A stretch of 64,000 nt of DNA, from NCBI RefSeq assembly GCF_003386235.1, contig NZ_QRDZ01000031.1, positions 1 through 64,000 on the forward strand, written 5' to 3'. Under the pieces are notes generated by a model that did no database searches, was not told the DNA's origin, and saw only the letters and a program-made list of their open reading frames with translations. This DNA comes from Cohnella phaseoli. Its GTDB lineage: Bacteria; Bacillota; Bacilli; Paenibacillales; Paenibacillaceae. Position numbers and translations under genes: made by a program. Within the stretch, counting starts at the first letter, position 1. Each line of letters starts with the position of its first letter. This document shows, one piece after another, positions 39,946 through 48,244 of the stretch.

Positions 39946-41309
39946 GATTTTCTTGCCCCCCAATAAATGATTGATGCAGCCGCAAGCAATAGCGCGATTC
40001 CGATCGCCCCGACAGCCGTATTCCGCCCGTCGGACGATTGCGCACCGCCCTCCGCCCCTTCGGGCGGATTCATCAGCGGCGCGGCGTCGAACGACCACTC
40101 GTTATTGTTAGCTGTGAACAAACCGCTTAGGAACGTCATGCCCGGAGCTTGAAAAAACAGCTGGTAGGCCGGCGTGCGATCGACCGCCGTTGCGAAAAAA
40201 GGATTGATGGCATATGTCAAATCGCTCGTCCCGTCTCCGTCCCGATCCAGCGCCTGCGCGGCGTCCCAATAGTTGTTGGACAGCCGATTGCCGGCACTGT
40301 CCGTCGCCTGAGCTTCAATGACGTTGGACAGAAACGTATTTCTAGTAAACTCGTTGTCGGCGGATTCGAGAAACTGGACGCCGACAAAATTTCTGAGCAC
40401 TTCGTTGGCCTCAAGCCGATTGTTCGAGGACAGCTCCATGTAAATGCCGACCCGATTGCCCTCGAAGGTGTTGCGCTCGATGCGCGACGTCTGAACGTCG
40501 AACAGCAGCAGCCCTTGGGAATGGACGTTCTCGCTCTGCTTGCGGAACGAATTGTCCGTCACGACGGCGTCCCTGACCCCCATCACCATCGCGCCGGTCA
40601 CGTTATACTCGCCTTCGTTGCCGACAATTAACGTGCCGTCCGTATACATGCAATGGATGCCGTATCGCGAACGATAGACTCGGTTCGCTTCGACGGATGC
40701 GCGATGGCTTTTCTCCAAATAGATGCCGTCTTTCATGCCGTGGACCTCGTTGCCTTCGATTCGCGCATCGTGCGAGTCGTAGAGATCGATCCCGTTGCCT
40801 GTCCGCACGCCGCCCGTATACCCATCCACTCCTCCATTTTGCGAGGACGGATAAACCGTATTGCCGACGATAAGAGCCCGGTCCGCATCACGCAGCGAAA
40901 TTCCGAGCCCCGACGATACGACGACCGTCTCCCGGATGACGGCGTCGTCGGCTTCGACGGCGATAGCGGCCAGCTTGTCCGATTCGGCGCTTACCACCTT
41001 GATGCCGCTCAGTTCCACTCCGGGAGCGCGGACGGTTAGCGCCGCCGCCCCCTCGCCGCCGTAGATCGTCGCGCCGTCCTCTCCGCGAACCGCGAGCGGC
41101 TTGTCGATCACCGCCGGTCCGGAATAGCTTCCCGCCGCCAGCACGATTTCGCTGCCGGGCTTCGCGGCGTCGATCAGCGATTGAAGCTCGGACGCCGACT
41201 CCTCCGCGGACGCCTGCCCGGGCGATGCGAAGGACGCAAGCAGACCGATCAGCAGCAGGCCGCCAATCGCTCCTGTGCCTGTGCCTTTCCGACGCTTCAG
41301 GATGCTCAT
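39942..41309 (-). CDS. nosD: NosD-like right-handed beta-helix copper-system protein
   Basis: The 455-residue protein has an N-terminal signal sequence (about 14-35). A parallel beta-helix follows (about 40-345), seen as repeated strands such as GNEVHGMKDGIYLEKSHRA, NRVYRSRYGIHCMYTDGTL and NRVGIYMELSSNNRLEAN. A NosD C-terminal region with NNYWD and GDGTSDL is followed by a transmembrane helix (AIGIALLLAAASIIYWG). It works with NosFY in NosZ maturation. It overlaps the FixH-like gene by 4 bases upstream and nosL by 4 bases downstream. Confidence 0.9.
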   Translation of the reverse strand: MSILKRRKGTGTGAIGGLLLIGLLASFASPGQASAEESASELQSLIDAAKPGSEIVLAAGSYSGPAVIDKPLAVRGEDGATIYGGEGAAALTVRAPGVELSGIKVVSAESDKLAAIAVEADDAVIRETVVVSSGLGISLRDADRALIVGNTVYPSSQNGGVDGYTGGVRTGNGIDLYDSHDARIEGNEVHGMKDGIYLEKSHRASVEANRVYRSRYGIHCMYTDGTLIVGNEGEYNVTGAMVMGVRDAVVTDNSFRKQSENVHSQGLLLFDVQTSRIERNTFEGNRVGIYMELSSNNRLEANEVLRNFVGVQFLESADNEFTRNTFLSNVIEAQATDSAGNRLSNNYWDAAQALDRDGDGTSDLTYAINPFFATAVDRTPAYQLFFQAPGMTFLSGLFTANNNEWSFDAAPLMNPPEGAEGGAQSSDGRNTAVGAIGIALLLAAASIIYWGARKS

Positions 41310-41698
41310 GGCTTCACTTCCACCGGCTTTTTCTTCGTAATGTGCAGCTCGCCGTTGTAGATGTGAATGTACACGTCGTACGTCGCGCTTTCCGAGAAGG
41401 TGAAGCCTGCCGAATAGGTAGTCCCCTGCCGATCGACTTGCTCGATCAGCTCCGGCAGACCGCTGTGATCGGCCTTGCGAATTTCGTACTGCACGATCGT
41501 GTTCTTCTCGTCCACCAGTCCCGTCACGGTCGTAATCAGCTTAACTTCCGCTCCGGCCTTCGCTTCCGCGGGATCCGTTCTCAGCTCGACCTTCACGTCT
41601 TTCGGATCTTGATCGCCTGGTCGGGACGACGAGCACGCCGCCAGACTCAGCGCCGCAAGGACGACCATGATCAGCAATCCCAAGGTTCTCTTTGTCAT
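41306..41698 (-). CDS. FixH/YtkA-like lipoprotein
   Basis: The 130-residue protein has a lipoprotein signal (lipobox LAAC, C22) and an immunoglobulin-like YtkA/FixH domain with VKVELRTDPAEAKAGAEVKL and SATYDVYIHIYNGELHITKK. Such proteins accompany copper delivery to cbb3-type oxidases and similar enzymes. It is the first gene of the six-gene operon; ATG with AAGGAGCG upstream. The divergent gene at 41852 encodes a second, different member of the same fold. Confidence 0.75.
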   Translation of the reverse strand: MTKRTLGLLIMVVLAALSLAACSSSRPGDQDPKDVKVELRTDPAEAKAGAEVKLITTVTGLVDEKNTIVQYEIRKADHSGLPELIEQVDRQGTTYSAGFTFSESATYDVYIHIYNGELHITKKKPVEVKP

Positions 41699-41737
41699 AC
41701 GGATCGCTCCTTACTGTCGAATACTTCCTCCCTATTC

Positions 41738-41759
41738 TAGCCCTATATGGGGGTATTGG
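41738..41759. promoter_or_regulatory. CsoR-like copper operator candidate
   Basis: TAGCCCTATATGGGGGTATT (41738-41757) resembles the GC-core pseudo-palindromes bound by CsoR, such as the Bacillus TACCC...GGGGGTATGG site. It lies 40-60 bases upstream of the FixH/nos-like operon. The TAGCCCTA part also pairs with TAGGGCTA at 41770-41777. Copper control is inferred; no CsoR gene is in the window. Confidence 0.4.
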
Positions 41760-41782
41760 CATAACTCATTAGGGCTACATCC

Positions 41783-41802
41783 GTTGACATAATTGTGACA
41801 AC
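41783..41802. promoter_or_regulatory. Inverted repeat in the divergent copper-gene promoter region
   Basis: GTTGACATAATTGTGACAAC is a 20-bp imperfect palindrome (8 of 10 positions pair). It includes TTGACA, a -35-like hexamer for the plus-strand lipoprotein gene. It is not a good Fnr site (TGTGA-N6-TCACA). The binding protein is unknown. Confidence 0.4.
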
Positions 41803-41851
41803 TGCGCATAAGCGTGAATAAATAAGAGCAGCTTGCGAAAGAAGGGGTAAA

Positions 41852-42268
41852 ATGACCAAATGGCTCATCGCTTTAATCTGTTCGGCCGGCTTGCTCGTAG
41901 TCGGAGGCTGCGGAGATTTTGGCGGAAAGTTATCTGACGAAGGCGAAACTTCGGCGTCTGCAAGCGGTGCGGGGCTGCGGCTGGACGTTCGGTCCGAGCC
42001 GGGCGGGGCTGCGGTTATGGAGGAGAATATCATACGATTGACGGTGCAGGACGAGAGCGGAAATCCGGTGGAAACGATAACGATCGAAGCTTATCTCGTT
42101 ATGCCCGGCATGTTCTGCGGTCGCATCCCGGCGGAGACGCGCGAGGTCGCGCCGGGTCAATACGAGCTGCTGGCCGTTCCTGTCATGCCGGGCAAATGGC
42201 AGGCAGAAATCGCCGTCTGCTCGGATGGAAACTCGCTGACGACGGCTTATGCTTTTAAAGCTGTATAG
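41852..42268 (+). CDS. YtkA/FixH-like lipoprotein
   Basis: The 138-residue protein has a lipoprotein signal (lipobox VGGC, C20), a Ser/Ala linker, and a beta-sandwich YtkA-type domain: LRLDVRSEPGGAAVMEENII, LTVQDESGNPVETITIEAYL, MPGMFCGRIPAE, VPVMPGKWQAEIAV. Several Met residues (VMPGM, VMPG) could bind Cu(I). It is divergent from the nos-like operon and convergent with the DsbD_2-type gene. ATG with GAAGGGG upstream. Confidence 0.72.
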   Translation: MTKWLIALICSAGLLVVGGCGDFGGKLSDEGETSASASGAGLRLDVRSEPGGAAVMEENIIRLTVQDESGNPVETITIEAYLVMPGMFCGRIPAETREVAPGQYELLAVPVMPGKWQAEIAVCSDGNSLTTAYAFKAV

Positions 42269-42284
42269 TTAATGACATTAACTA
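42266..42284. terminator. Short hairpin between convergent genes
   Basis: TAGTTAATGACATTAACTA is a 9-bp perfect inverted repeat around one base. It fills exactly the space from the YtkA-like stop codon to the DsbD_2-type stop codon. It is AT-rich and has no T run, so it is at best a weak terminator. Confidence 0.35.
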
Positions 42285-42965
42285 CTACCATAGCCACGGG
42301 TGAACGCTGGGGATCCAGCCATTGACGGCCAGCCCTTTCAGAATGGCCAGAATGCCCATCGTATAGGCAAGCGCCGTCCCCGCGACTCGCATCGCTTTCC
42401 TTCCGGACCGGCTCAGCCGGCCGGAGAAGAGCGCCAGCAGCGCGAACACCGGTACGGTGGCCAGCCCGAAGACGAGCAGATAGGCCGCTCCCTCCGCCCA
42501 CGATCCGGAAGCGGCGGCGTTCATCTGCATGGCGTAGGTCAATCCGCACGGAAGAAAGCCGAGCAGCAAGCCGGAGGAGTACGTACCCAGCCATTGTCCC
42601 CCGCGCTTGCCCGCGACTAATGCCCCATCCGCCCGCTTGCCCAGCGGCATGAAGCGGTGCGGATATGGCAGCGTATAACGACTGTAGGTCCAAGCGATAA
42701 TCAGGATACCGCCCAGAATGCTTGCAGCCCCTTGCAGCCCGACGAACGTCCCGGCCGCGTTCAGGAAAGAACCGATCAGCCCCATGAAAGCGCCGGTGAT
42801 CGTATAGGTCGTAATTCTGCCCACATGATAAGCGGCGGCAGCCTTCAGCGGATTGCCCCGTGCATTAAGCGCGAACGACGAAGTAATGCCCCCGCACATG
42901 ATCAGGCAGTGGGGAGCGCCCATCAGCCCCGCGGTCGCGGCGAGAAGCAGGCTCTGCGCCAGCAT
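42285..42965 (-). CDS. DsbD_2/SafE-type membrane protein of a copper cluster
   Basis: The 226-residue protein has six hydrophobic helices. The first carries GAPHCLIMCGGITSSFAL and the fourth GLLLGFLPCGLTYAMQ, the paired cysteine signatures of the DsbD_2 (PF13386) family. Relatives are often fused or adjacent to Cu(I)-ATPases and cbb3-oxidase assembly genes. ATG at 42965 (GGGAGGGCGC upstream) overlaps the ATPase stop (TAATG), so translation is coupled. Probable role: transfer of reducing power or copper across the membrane together with the ATPase. Confidence 0.82.
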   Translation of the reverse strand: MLAQSLLLAATAGLMGAPHCLIMCGGITSSFALNARGNPLKAAAAYHVGRITTYTITGAFMGLIGSFLNAAGTFVGLQGAASILGGILIIAWTYSRYTLPYPHRFMPLGKRADGALVAGKRGGQWLGTYSSGLLLGFLPCGLTYAMQMNAAASGSWAEGAAYLLVFGLATVPVFALLALFSGRLSRSGRKAMRVAGTALAYTMGILAILKGLAVNGWIPSVHPWLW

Positions 42966-45172
42966 TATCCGCGCCCTCCCGCCGCCAAGCGCCGCAGACG
43001 GAGCGCGTTGGCGACGACGAGCAGCGAGCTGGCCGCCATGCCTGTGCAGGCGATTCTCGGGTCGAGGAAGCCGAGCGCGGCCAGCGGCACGGCGGCGGTA
43101 TTGTACGCCACTGCGAAGCCGATGTTTTGCCTGATGTTGCGAAGCGTCGCCCGACTGATGACGACCGCGTCCGCGAGGCCGGACAAGCGATCTCGCGTCA
43201 GTACGACGTCGCCGGTCTGCATGGCGGCCCCCGCCCCGCCGCCCATCGCGACGCCGACGTCTGCCGTAGCCAGCGCCGCGGCGTCGTTGCTGCCGTCTCC
43301 GACAAAGACGACCACCCGGCCGCTGCGCCGCGCTTCCTCGACGATGGCCGCCTTGCGATCCGGCGTACAAGCGGCGTGAACGTCGCGGATACCCGCCTGA
43401 CGGGCAATCTCGTTTGCAGGCTCCGGCTGGTCGCCCGTCACGATGCCCAGAGAAGCCGTCCGTTCCAGCTCGCGTGCTATGGCTGACGCTTCTTCTCTCA
43501 GCGTATCGGCGAACGTCAACGCTCCTTCCAGTCGTCCGTCTACCGTGACGTACAGCACAGTTTCGCCCGGTCCCGCAGTTTCATGCTTCATAGCCGTTTC
43601 TGCAAGCACGACGTCTCCGCCAAGCACCCAGCGAGGATGGCCAACGCGGATCTGCCGATTTTCCGCCATCCCTTGCATCCCGCCTCCAGGCACCTCGCGC
43701 ACATCCGTCGTCTCGGGGATCAGTACGCGCAGGCGCTCCGCCTCGCGAACGATCGCTTGGGCGAGCGGGTGCGCGGAATGCCGCTCGATAGCGGCCGCCA
43801 TTTTCAACAAATAGGCGTTCGGGTGACCCGCACTTTGCACCCCGATCAGACGGGGCTTGCCTTCGGTTAACGTGCCGGTTTTGTCGAACAAGATACGGTC
43901 GGCCTTCGCCAGCGTTTCCATCGCGCTTCCGTGTTTAAAGAGGATGCCGCGTTTGGCGGCCAGAGCGGTAGCGATCAGAATCGACACCGGAGCCGCCAGG
44001 CCAAGCGCGCACGGACAGGCGATAAGCAGCACGGACAGCGCATAGCGGAGCGCCATATCCGCAGACGCCCCGTCGGCCAGCAGCGTCCAGCCCAAATAAG
44101 TCGCCGCGGCGCACAACGCCATCGCCGGCACGAACACCGCCGCCGCCCGATCCACTTTACGCGCGATCGTCGGCTTCAAGCTTTGCGCCTCCTCCACCAT
44201 CGCGATCATGCGCGAAAGCCTCGTCTCTCCCGCGTCGCATTCGGCGCGAATTCGCAAGCTGCCGTTCAGGCAGCGAGTTCCGCTGTAAGCATAGTCCCCC
44301 TTCTGCCTCAGCACGGGCACGCTCTCGCCGGTCAGCAGCGACTCGTCCACCTCGGCTGCGCCCGAGACGATGCGGCCGTCCGCGGAAATCCACTCTCCGG
44401 CCAATACGACAGCTTGCTCTCCCCGACGCAGCTCGCCTGCCGGAATCCATTCCTCTCCTTGCTCGCGCATCACGCGAACAAAGCGGATCTGCAAGCCGTA
44501 GAGCTCGTTCAAATCTTTGAGCGCCCGTCCTTTCGCTTTCGCTTCAAGCAGCTTGCCAAGCAGAACGACGGTCATAATCATCGCGATCGCATCGAAATAG
44601 AGTTGGTCGTGGGAGACCGTTCCAGGGAAGCTCAACAGCTTATAATGGCTGTAGAAGTAGGCGACGGAAGTGCTCAGTACGACAAGCGCGTCCATATTGG
44701 CGCTTCTCTGCTTCAACGCCTGGTAAGCGCCCCTGTAAAAGGAGTAGCCAACGTAAAATTGCAGCACCGTCGCCAATCCCAGCTGCAAATAAGGATTAAA
44801 AAAAATGGCCGGGATCCAGATCTGCGACGGCAAAAAAGCAAGATGGGCGAGCATCGCCCAAAAGAGGGGAACGGAGACGGCAACGGACACCGCAAGCTTG
44901 CCGCGCAGGGCGCGAACTTCCGATTCATGCGCCTTCTGCGGGGAATCGACCTGCTCGGCGGCGCCGTATCCCAGCTGTTCGATTTTGCGGCGAATATCCG
45001 CTTCACCGGTCACCTGCGAGTCGTATTGCACGAAAGCTTGCGCCGTCGCCATGTTGACGCTCGCGCTGCGAACGCCGCTCATGCGGCCAAGCCCCTTCTC
45101 AATGCGGGCCGAGCATGCGGCGCACGTCATTCCCGTCACTTGCAAACGCAGCGTATCCATCCCGCATCCCAT
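42965..45172 (-). CDS. Cu(I)-translocating P1B-type ATPase (CopA/CcoI-like)
   Basis: The 735-residue protein has one N-terminal heavy-metal domain with MTCAAC (C17, C20). The order is then membrane helices, the actuator LLTGESVP, the membrane CPC in IACPCALGL, phosphorylation site DKTGTLTEGKP, SAHPLAQ, TGDQPEPA and GDGSNDAAAL. Helix 7 has YN (AVAYNTAAVP) and helix 8 MAASS, the P1B-1 signature for Cu+. It exports copper or loads an extracytoplasmic cuproenzyme; linkage to the DsbD_2-type protein favours the loading (CcoI/FixI) role. It follows an XRE-type regulator by 38 bases on the same strand. The exact start (ATG 45172 or the next ATG) is uncertain. Confidence 0.93.
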   Translation of the reverse strand: MGCGMDTLRLQVTGMTCAACSARIEKGLGRMSGVRSASVNMATAQAFVQYDSQVTGEADIRRKIEQLGYGAAEQVDSPQKAHESEVRALRGKLAVSVAVSVPLFWAMLAHLAFLPSQIWIPAIFFNPYLQLGLATVLQFYVGYSFYRGAYQALKQRSANMDALVVLSTSVAYFYSHYKLLSFPGTVSHDQLYFDAIAMIMTVVLLGKLLEAKAKGRALKDLNELYGLQIRFVRVMREQGEEWIPAGELRRGEQAVVLAGEWISADGRIVSGAAEVDESLLTGESVPVLRQKGDYAYSGTRCLNGSLRIRAECDAGETRLSRMIAMVEEAQSLKPTIARKVDRAAAVFVPAMALCAAATYLGWTLLADGASADMALRYALSVLLIACPCALGLAAPVSILIATALAAKRGILFKHGSAMETLAKADRILFDKTGTLTEGKPRLIGVQSAGHPNAYLLKMAAAIERHSAHPLAQAIVREAERLRVLIPETTDVREVPGGGMQGMAENRQIRVGHPRWVLGGDVVLAETAMKHETAGPGETVLYVTVDGRLEGALTFADTLREEASAIARELERTASLGIVTGDQPEPANEIARQAGIRDVHAACTPDRKAAIVEEARRSGRVVVFVGDGSNDAAALATADVGVAMGGGAGAAMQTGDVVLTRDRLSGLADAVVISRATLRNIRQNIGFAVAYNTAAVPLAALGFLDPRIACTGMAASSLLVVANALRLRRLAAGGRG

Positions 45173-45210
45173 CCTGTTCGAAGATTCGGCAGTTTGCCTG
45201 TCCTTCTACC

Positions 45211-46071
45211 CTATGAGAATGCTTCGCCGTTCAGAATAGCGCTTCCCCCGATCAGCCGCTTCAGCTTGTTTTCGGTCGTCGATTCCGGCACCGGCGTATA
45301 GATGCTGCAGCGCAGATCGGCGCCCTGCACTTGAAGCGAAGTCAAATGGAACAGCATTTTGCCGACCTTGGCGTGCCTGAATTCGATCAGCACCTCCGGA
45401 GCGGATTGAACTTCGCTCTCCTCCCATAAAGCCTCGAACTCCGGATGAGCCGCCTTCATCTCTCCCAGAAAGCGATCGTACCATTTGTCGTCGACATACT
45501 GACCGTAATAAGCGCGAAAGATTGCGAGAAAACCCTTCGTAAAGTGCTCCCAATTGACCGCCAATCTCCGCAGCTCCTTCCTCGCAAACAGCAGACGAAT
45601 CATGTTGCGGTCCTGCACCGGAACTTGTTCGAAATCGAGAAAGACGTGCGACGCCGCCTCGTTCCAGCCGACGATCGTATGGCGCCGGTCCGTAATGAGG
45701 GTGGGGCAGTAGGTTAGCTCCTGCAAAATTCGTCTGAGCGACGGACTGATCTTGGGCGGTTCCTCTTTGAGAGAGATTCCCGGGCTGACCTCCATCGCCA
45801 GCGAGACCAAATACTTGCGCTCGTCCACGCTGAGCTGAAGCGCCGAAGCGATGCAGTCGAGTACGGACGACGATACGCGAATGTCTCTTCCCTGCTCGAG
45901 CCACGTGTACCAGGTCAGGCTGACCCCGGCAAGCTGGGCTACCTCCTCTCGGCGCAGCCCGGGAGTTCTTCTGCGTGCACCCGTGCCGAATCCTGCCGAT
46001 TCCGGGGAGATTTTGGCCCGCTTCGCTTTGAGGAAAGCGGATAAAGCGAGCAGCCTCGCATCATGATTCAT
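45211..46071 (-). CDS. XRE-family regulator with MmyB-like ligand-binding domain
   Basis: The 286-residue protein has an N-terminal helix-turn-helix (about residues 10-90) with TGARRRTPGLRREEVAQLAGVSLTWYTWLEQGRDI in segments, the signature of the MmyB/MLTR family. The C-terminal PAS-like ligand domain (about 105-275) has LTYCPTLITDRRHTIVGWNEAA and FRHAKVGKMLFHL. The ligand is unknown, possibly lipid-like. It is divergent from a FabF-like gene, with a 14-bp palindrome between them, and precedes the Cu-ATPase gene on its own strand. Confidence 0.88.
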   Translation of the reverse strand: MNHDARLLALSAFLKAKRAKISPESAGFGTGARRRTPGLRREEVAQLAGVSLTWYTWLEQGRDIRVSSSVLDCIASALQLSVDERKYLVSLAMEVSPGISLKEEPPKISPSLRRILQELTYCPTLITDRRHTIVGWNEAASHVFLDFEQVPVQDRNMIRLLFARKELRRLAVNWEHFTKGFLAIFRAYYGQYVDDKWYDRFLGEMKAAHPEFEALWEESEVQSAPEVLIEFRHAKVGKMLFHLTSLQVQGADLRCSIYTPVPESTTENKLKRLIGGSAILNGEAFS

Positions 46072-46129
46072 GTCCCGTCCCTCCGGTTCTTTTATATAAG
46101 TTGGACCAATCGACTTATCGTAGTATTTA

Positions 46130-46143
46130 TTATACTAGTATAA
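46130..46143. promoter_or_regulatory. 14-bp perfect palindrome between the XRE and fabF-like genes
   Basis: TTATACTAGTATAA is perfectly self-complementary and lies between the divergent starts (46071 and 46216). It is a candidate site for the XRE/MmyB-type regulator, possibly overlapping -10 elements of both genes. Confidence 0.5.
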
Positions 46144-46215
46144 ACGACAACTTGTAATAGGATAACAGGAATGAGATGCTGGATGTACTTTAACAGGTAC
46201 AAGGAGTGGATCGGC

Positions 46216-47475
46216 ATGAGGCAAGTCGAACAAGTCGTGATTACCGGAATGGGCGTCATCTCCCCGCTGGGCAACTCGGTGGACAGCTTCTGGGAGCGTT
46301 TGGCGGGCGGACAGTCCGGAGTGTCCCGCATCGAGAGCTTCGATACCGCCCGGTTCAAAACGAAAATTGCCGGAGCGGTTCGCGGCTTCGATGCCGAGGC
46401 GCTGTTCGGACGCAAGGAAGCGCGGAGAATGGATCGCTTCTGCCAGTTCGCGATGGCCGCCGCCGGCGAGGCTTGGGAGGATGCCGGACTGCAGAAGGAA
46501 CAGATCAACGGGGAACGGCTCGGCGTCTACGTCGGCTCCGGAGTCGGGGGCTTGCAGACGCTGATCGATCAAGCCGGAGTGCTGCGGGATCGCGGTCCGG
46601 AACGGGTCAGTCCGACGCTTGTGCCGATGATCATCTCAAATATGGCCGCGGCTCTGATCAGCATGAAGTTCGGAGCGCTTGGCCCGACAATGTCGCCGGT
46701 AACGGCTTGCTCGATCGGCAATACGTCGATCGGAGAAGCGTTCCGACTCATCCGCGGCGGCGGAGCGGACATCGTCATCGCGGGCGGCGCCGAGGCGGCC
46801 TTGTCGGAAATTTCGCTCGCCAGCTTCGGCAATGCGACCGCTCTCTCTTCGTGCAACGACGATCCGGCTGCGGCGAGCCGTCCGTTCGACGCCGGCCGGG
46901 ACGGCTTCGTCATGGCCGAAGGGTCCGGCATCGTTATTCTGGAATCGTTGGCTCACGCTAAGCGCCGCGGGGCTCGCATCTACGCCGAGGTTCTCGGCTA
47001 CGGCGCATCGTCTGACGCCTATCATATGGTGGCGACACACCCGGACGGGGACGGGGCTTATCGGGCGATGAAGCTGGCGCTGGCCGAAGCCGATCTTCAT
47101 CCGGAGCAGGTCGACGTCATTAGCGCCCATGCAACGAGCACGGAAATCGGAGATCGCTCAGAGACGCTGGCGATCAAGCGACTGTTCGGAGCTCACGCCT
47201 ATCGCGTGCCGGTGACGGCCAACAAATCGATGACAGGGCATCTGCTTGGCGCCTCCAGCGCGGTCGAGGCGATCGCTCTGGTCAAGAGCCTGCAGAACGG
47301 GCTGATTCCGCCGACGATCAATTACGAGACGCCGGACCCCGACTGCGATCTGGACTGCGTGCCGAACGAGGCGCGGCGGGCCGAGCTGAACGTCGGCATG
47401 TCCAATTCGTTCGGCTTCGGCGGACATAATGCGGTCATTGCCCTGAAGAAATATTCCGGGGAAGAACGGCGTTAA
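46216..47475 (+). CDS. FabF-like beta-ketoacyl-ACP synthase II
   Basis: The 419-residue protein condenses acyl groups with malonyl-ACP. The catalytic triad is C165 (TACSIGNTSIG), H305 (ISAHATST) and H342 (KSMTGHLLGAS). The usual motifs CATG and NAHGTST are altered to CSIG and SAHATST, which suggests a specialised paralogue, not the housekeeping FabF. ATG at 46216 has AAGGAG nine or ten bases upstream; earlier in-frame codons lack a site. It stands alone, divergent from an XRE/MmyB-type regulator; no acyl carrier protein or other fatty-acid gene is nearby. Confidence 0.88.
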   Translation: MRQVEQVVITGMGVISPLGNSVDSFWERLAGGQSGVSRIESFDTARFKTKIAGAVRGFDAEALFGRKEARRMDRFCQFAMAAAGEAWEDAGLQKEQINGERLGVYVGSGVGGLQTLIDQAGVLRDRGPERVSPTLVPMIISNMAAALISMKFGALGPTMSPVTACSIGNTSIGEAFRLIRGGGADIVIAGGAEAALSEISLASFGNATALSSCNDDPAAASRPFDAGRDGFVMAEGSGIVILESLAHAKRRGARIYAEVLGYGASSDAYHMVATHPDGDGAYRAMKLALAEADLHPEQVDVISAHATSTEIGDRSETLAIKRLFGAHAYRVPVTANKSMTGHLLGASSAVEAIALVKSLQNGLIPPTINYETPDPDCDLDCVPNEARRAELNVGMSNSFGFGGHNAVIALKKYSGEERR

Positions 47476-47476
47476 C

Positions 47477-47530
47477 AAAAAAAGCCGTCGGCTGACATCC
47501 GGGTAATCCCGGATCGACTGCCGACGGCTT
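47477..47530 (-). terminator. Rho-independent terminator between convergent genes
   Basis: GCCGTCGGC (47484-47492) and GCCGACGGC (47520-47528) enclose an inner ATCCGGG/CCCGGAT stem. On the minus strand the stem is followed by TTTTTTT, ending the acetyltransferase gene. It can also stop the fabF-like transcript. Confidence 0.85.
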
Positions 47531-47540
47531 CCTCTATCGT

Positions 47541-48056
47541 CTACTTCCACTCCTCTGCCAGAACGGCGTAGACATATTCATCCCACCATACGCCGTCGCC
47601 CCGCGGAATGCACTTTAGGAAGCAGCCTTCCCTTCGCATGCCAAGCCGCTCCATTACACGGCTCGAAGCGGCATTCTCGGGCTGACACGTCGCGATGACG
47701 CGATGCAGCCCCAGCTCGGCGAAGCCGAAATGCAGCAGGGCTTGAGCCGCTTCCGTCGCATAGCCTCGCCCGCGAAAGCCCGGCGCGATCACCCATCCGA
47801 TCTCGTAGGTGTGATCTCCGAACCACGGATGGAAAACGATATGCCCGATAAGCCGCTGAACTCCCTTCAGCACGACCGCATAATTGCGGGCGTCGGAGCC
47901 TCCGTTCTCGATAACGAAGCGCTTGGCGTCCGCTTCCCCGAACAGGCCGTCCGGCATATACGCCATCGTCTCCCGATCGGACGTATAGCCCAGAACATCC
48001 GGCCAATCTGCCGCTTCAAAGCGGCGAATAATCAATCTTTCTGTTACCAAACGCAT
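47541..48056 (-). CDS. RimJ/RimL-type GNAT acetyltransferase
   Basis: The 171-residue protein has the ribosomal-protein-acetyltransferase pattern: an N-terminal TERLIIRRFEAADWPDVLGY, IGHIVFHPWFGDHTYEIGWVIAP, motif A FRGRGYATEAAQALLHFGF, then GLHRVIATCQPENAASSRVMERLGMRREG. It acetylates an amino group of a protein or small molecule; the target is unknown. Single gene, terminated by the hairpin at 47477-47530. Confidence 0.87.
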   Translation of the reverse strand: MRLVTERLIIRRFEAADWPDVLGYTSDRETMAYMPDGLFGEADAKRFVIENGGSDARNYAVVLKGVQRLIGHIVFHPWFGDHTYEIGWVIAPGFRGRGYATEAAQALLHFGFAELGLHRVIATCQPENAASSRVMERLGMRREGCFLKCIPRGDGVWWDEYVYAVLAEEWK

Positions 48057-48244
48057 CTATACTCACTCGCCTTTCGTAGTTTGCGAAATCGGTCATCGAT
48101 CCGAAACGACGAAGGGGAGAAATGCGTACCGGCGCATTTTCTTTATAGCGTATCTAAAACCGAATCGCCTCCTTTCCGATAGAGTAAAGCCGTCTCTTCC
48201 CGAATGAATCCGGACCTTCTCTTCCTTGCTTTAACCTGTTTGTC

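Noticed and set aside
39946-40098. Longer start for NosL
   Set aside because: It would place about 50 Arg-rich residues before a perfect lipoprotein signal peptide and lies wholly inside nosD.
41783-41802. Fnr box upstream of the copper-related genes
   Set aside because: The sequence is palindromic but lacks the TGTGA-N6-TCACA spacing; only a generic inverted repeat can be claimed.
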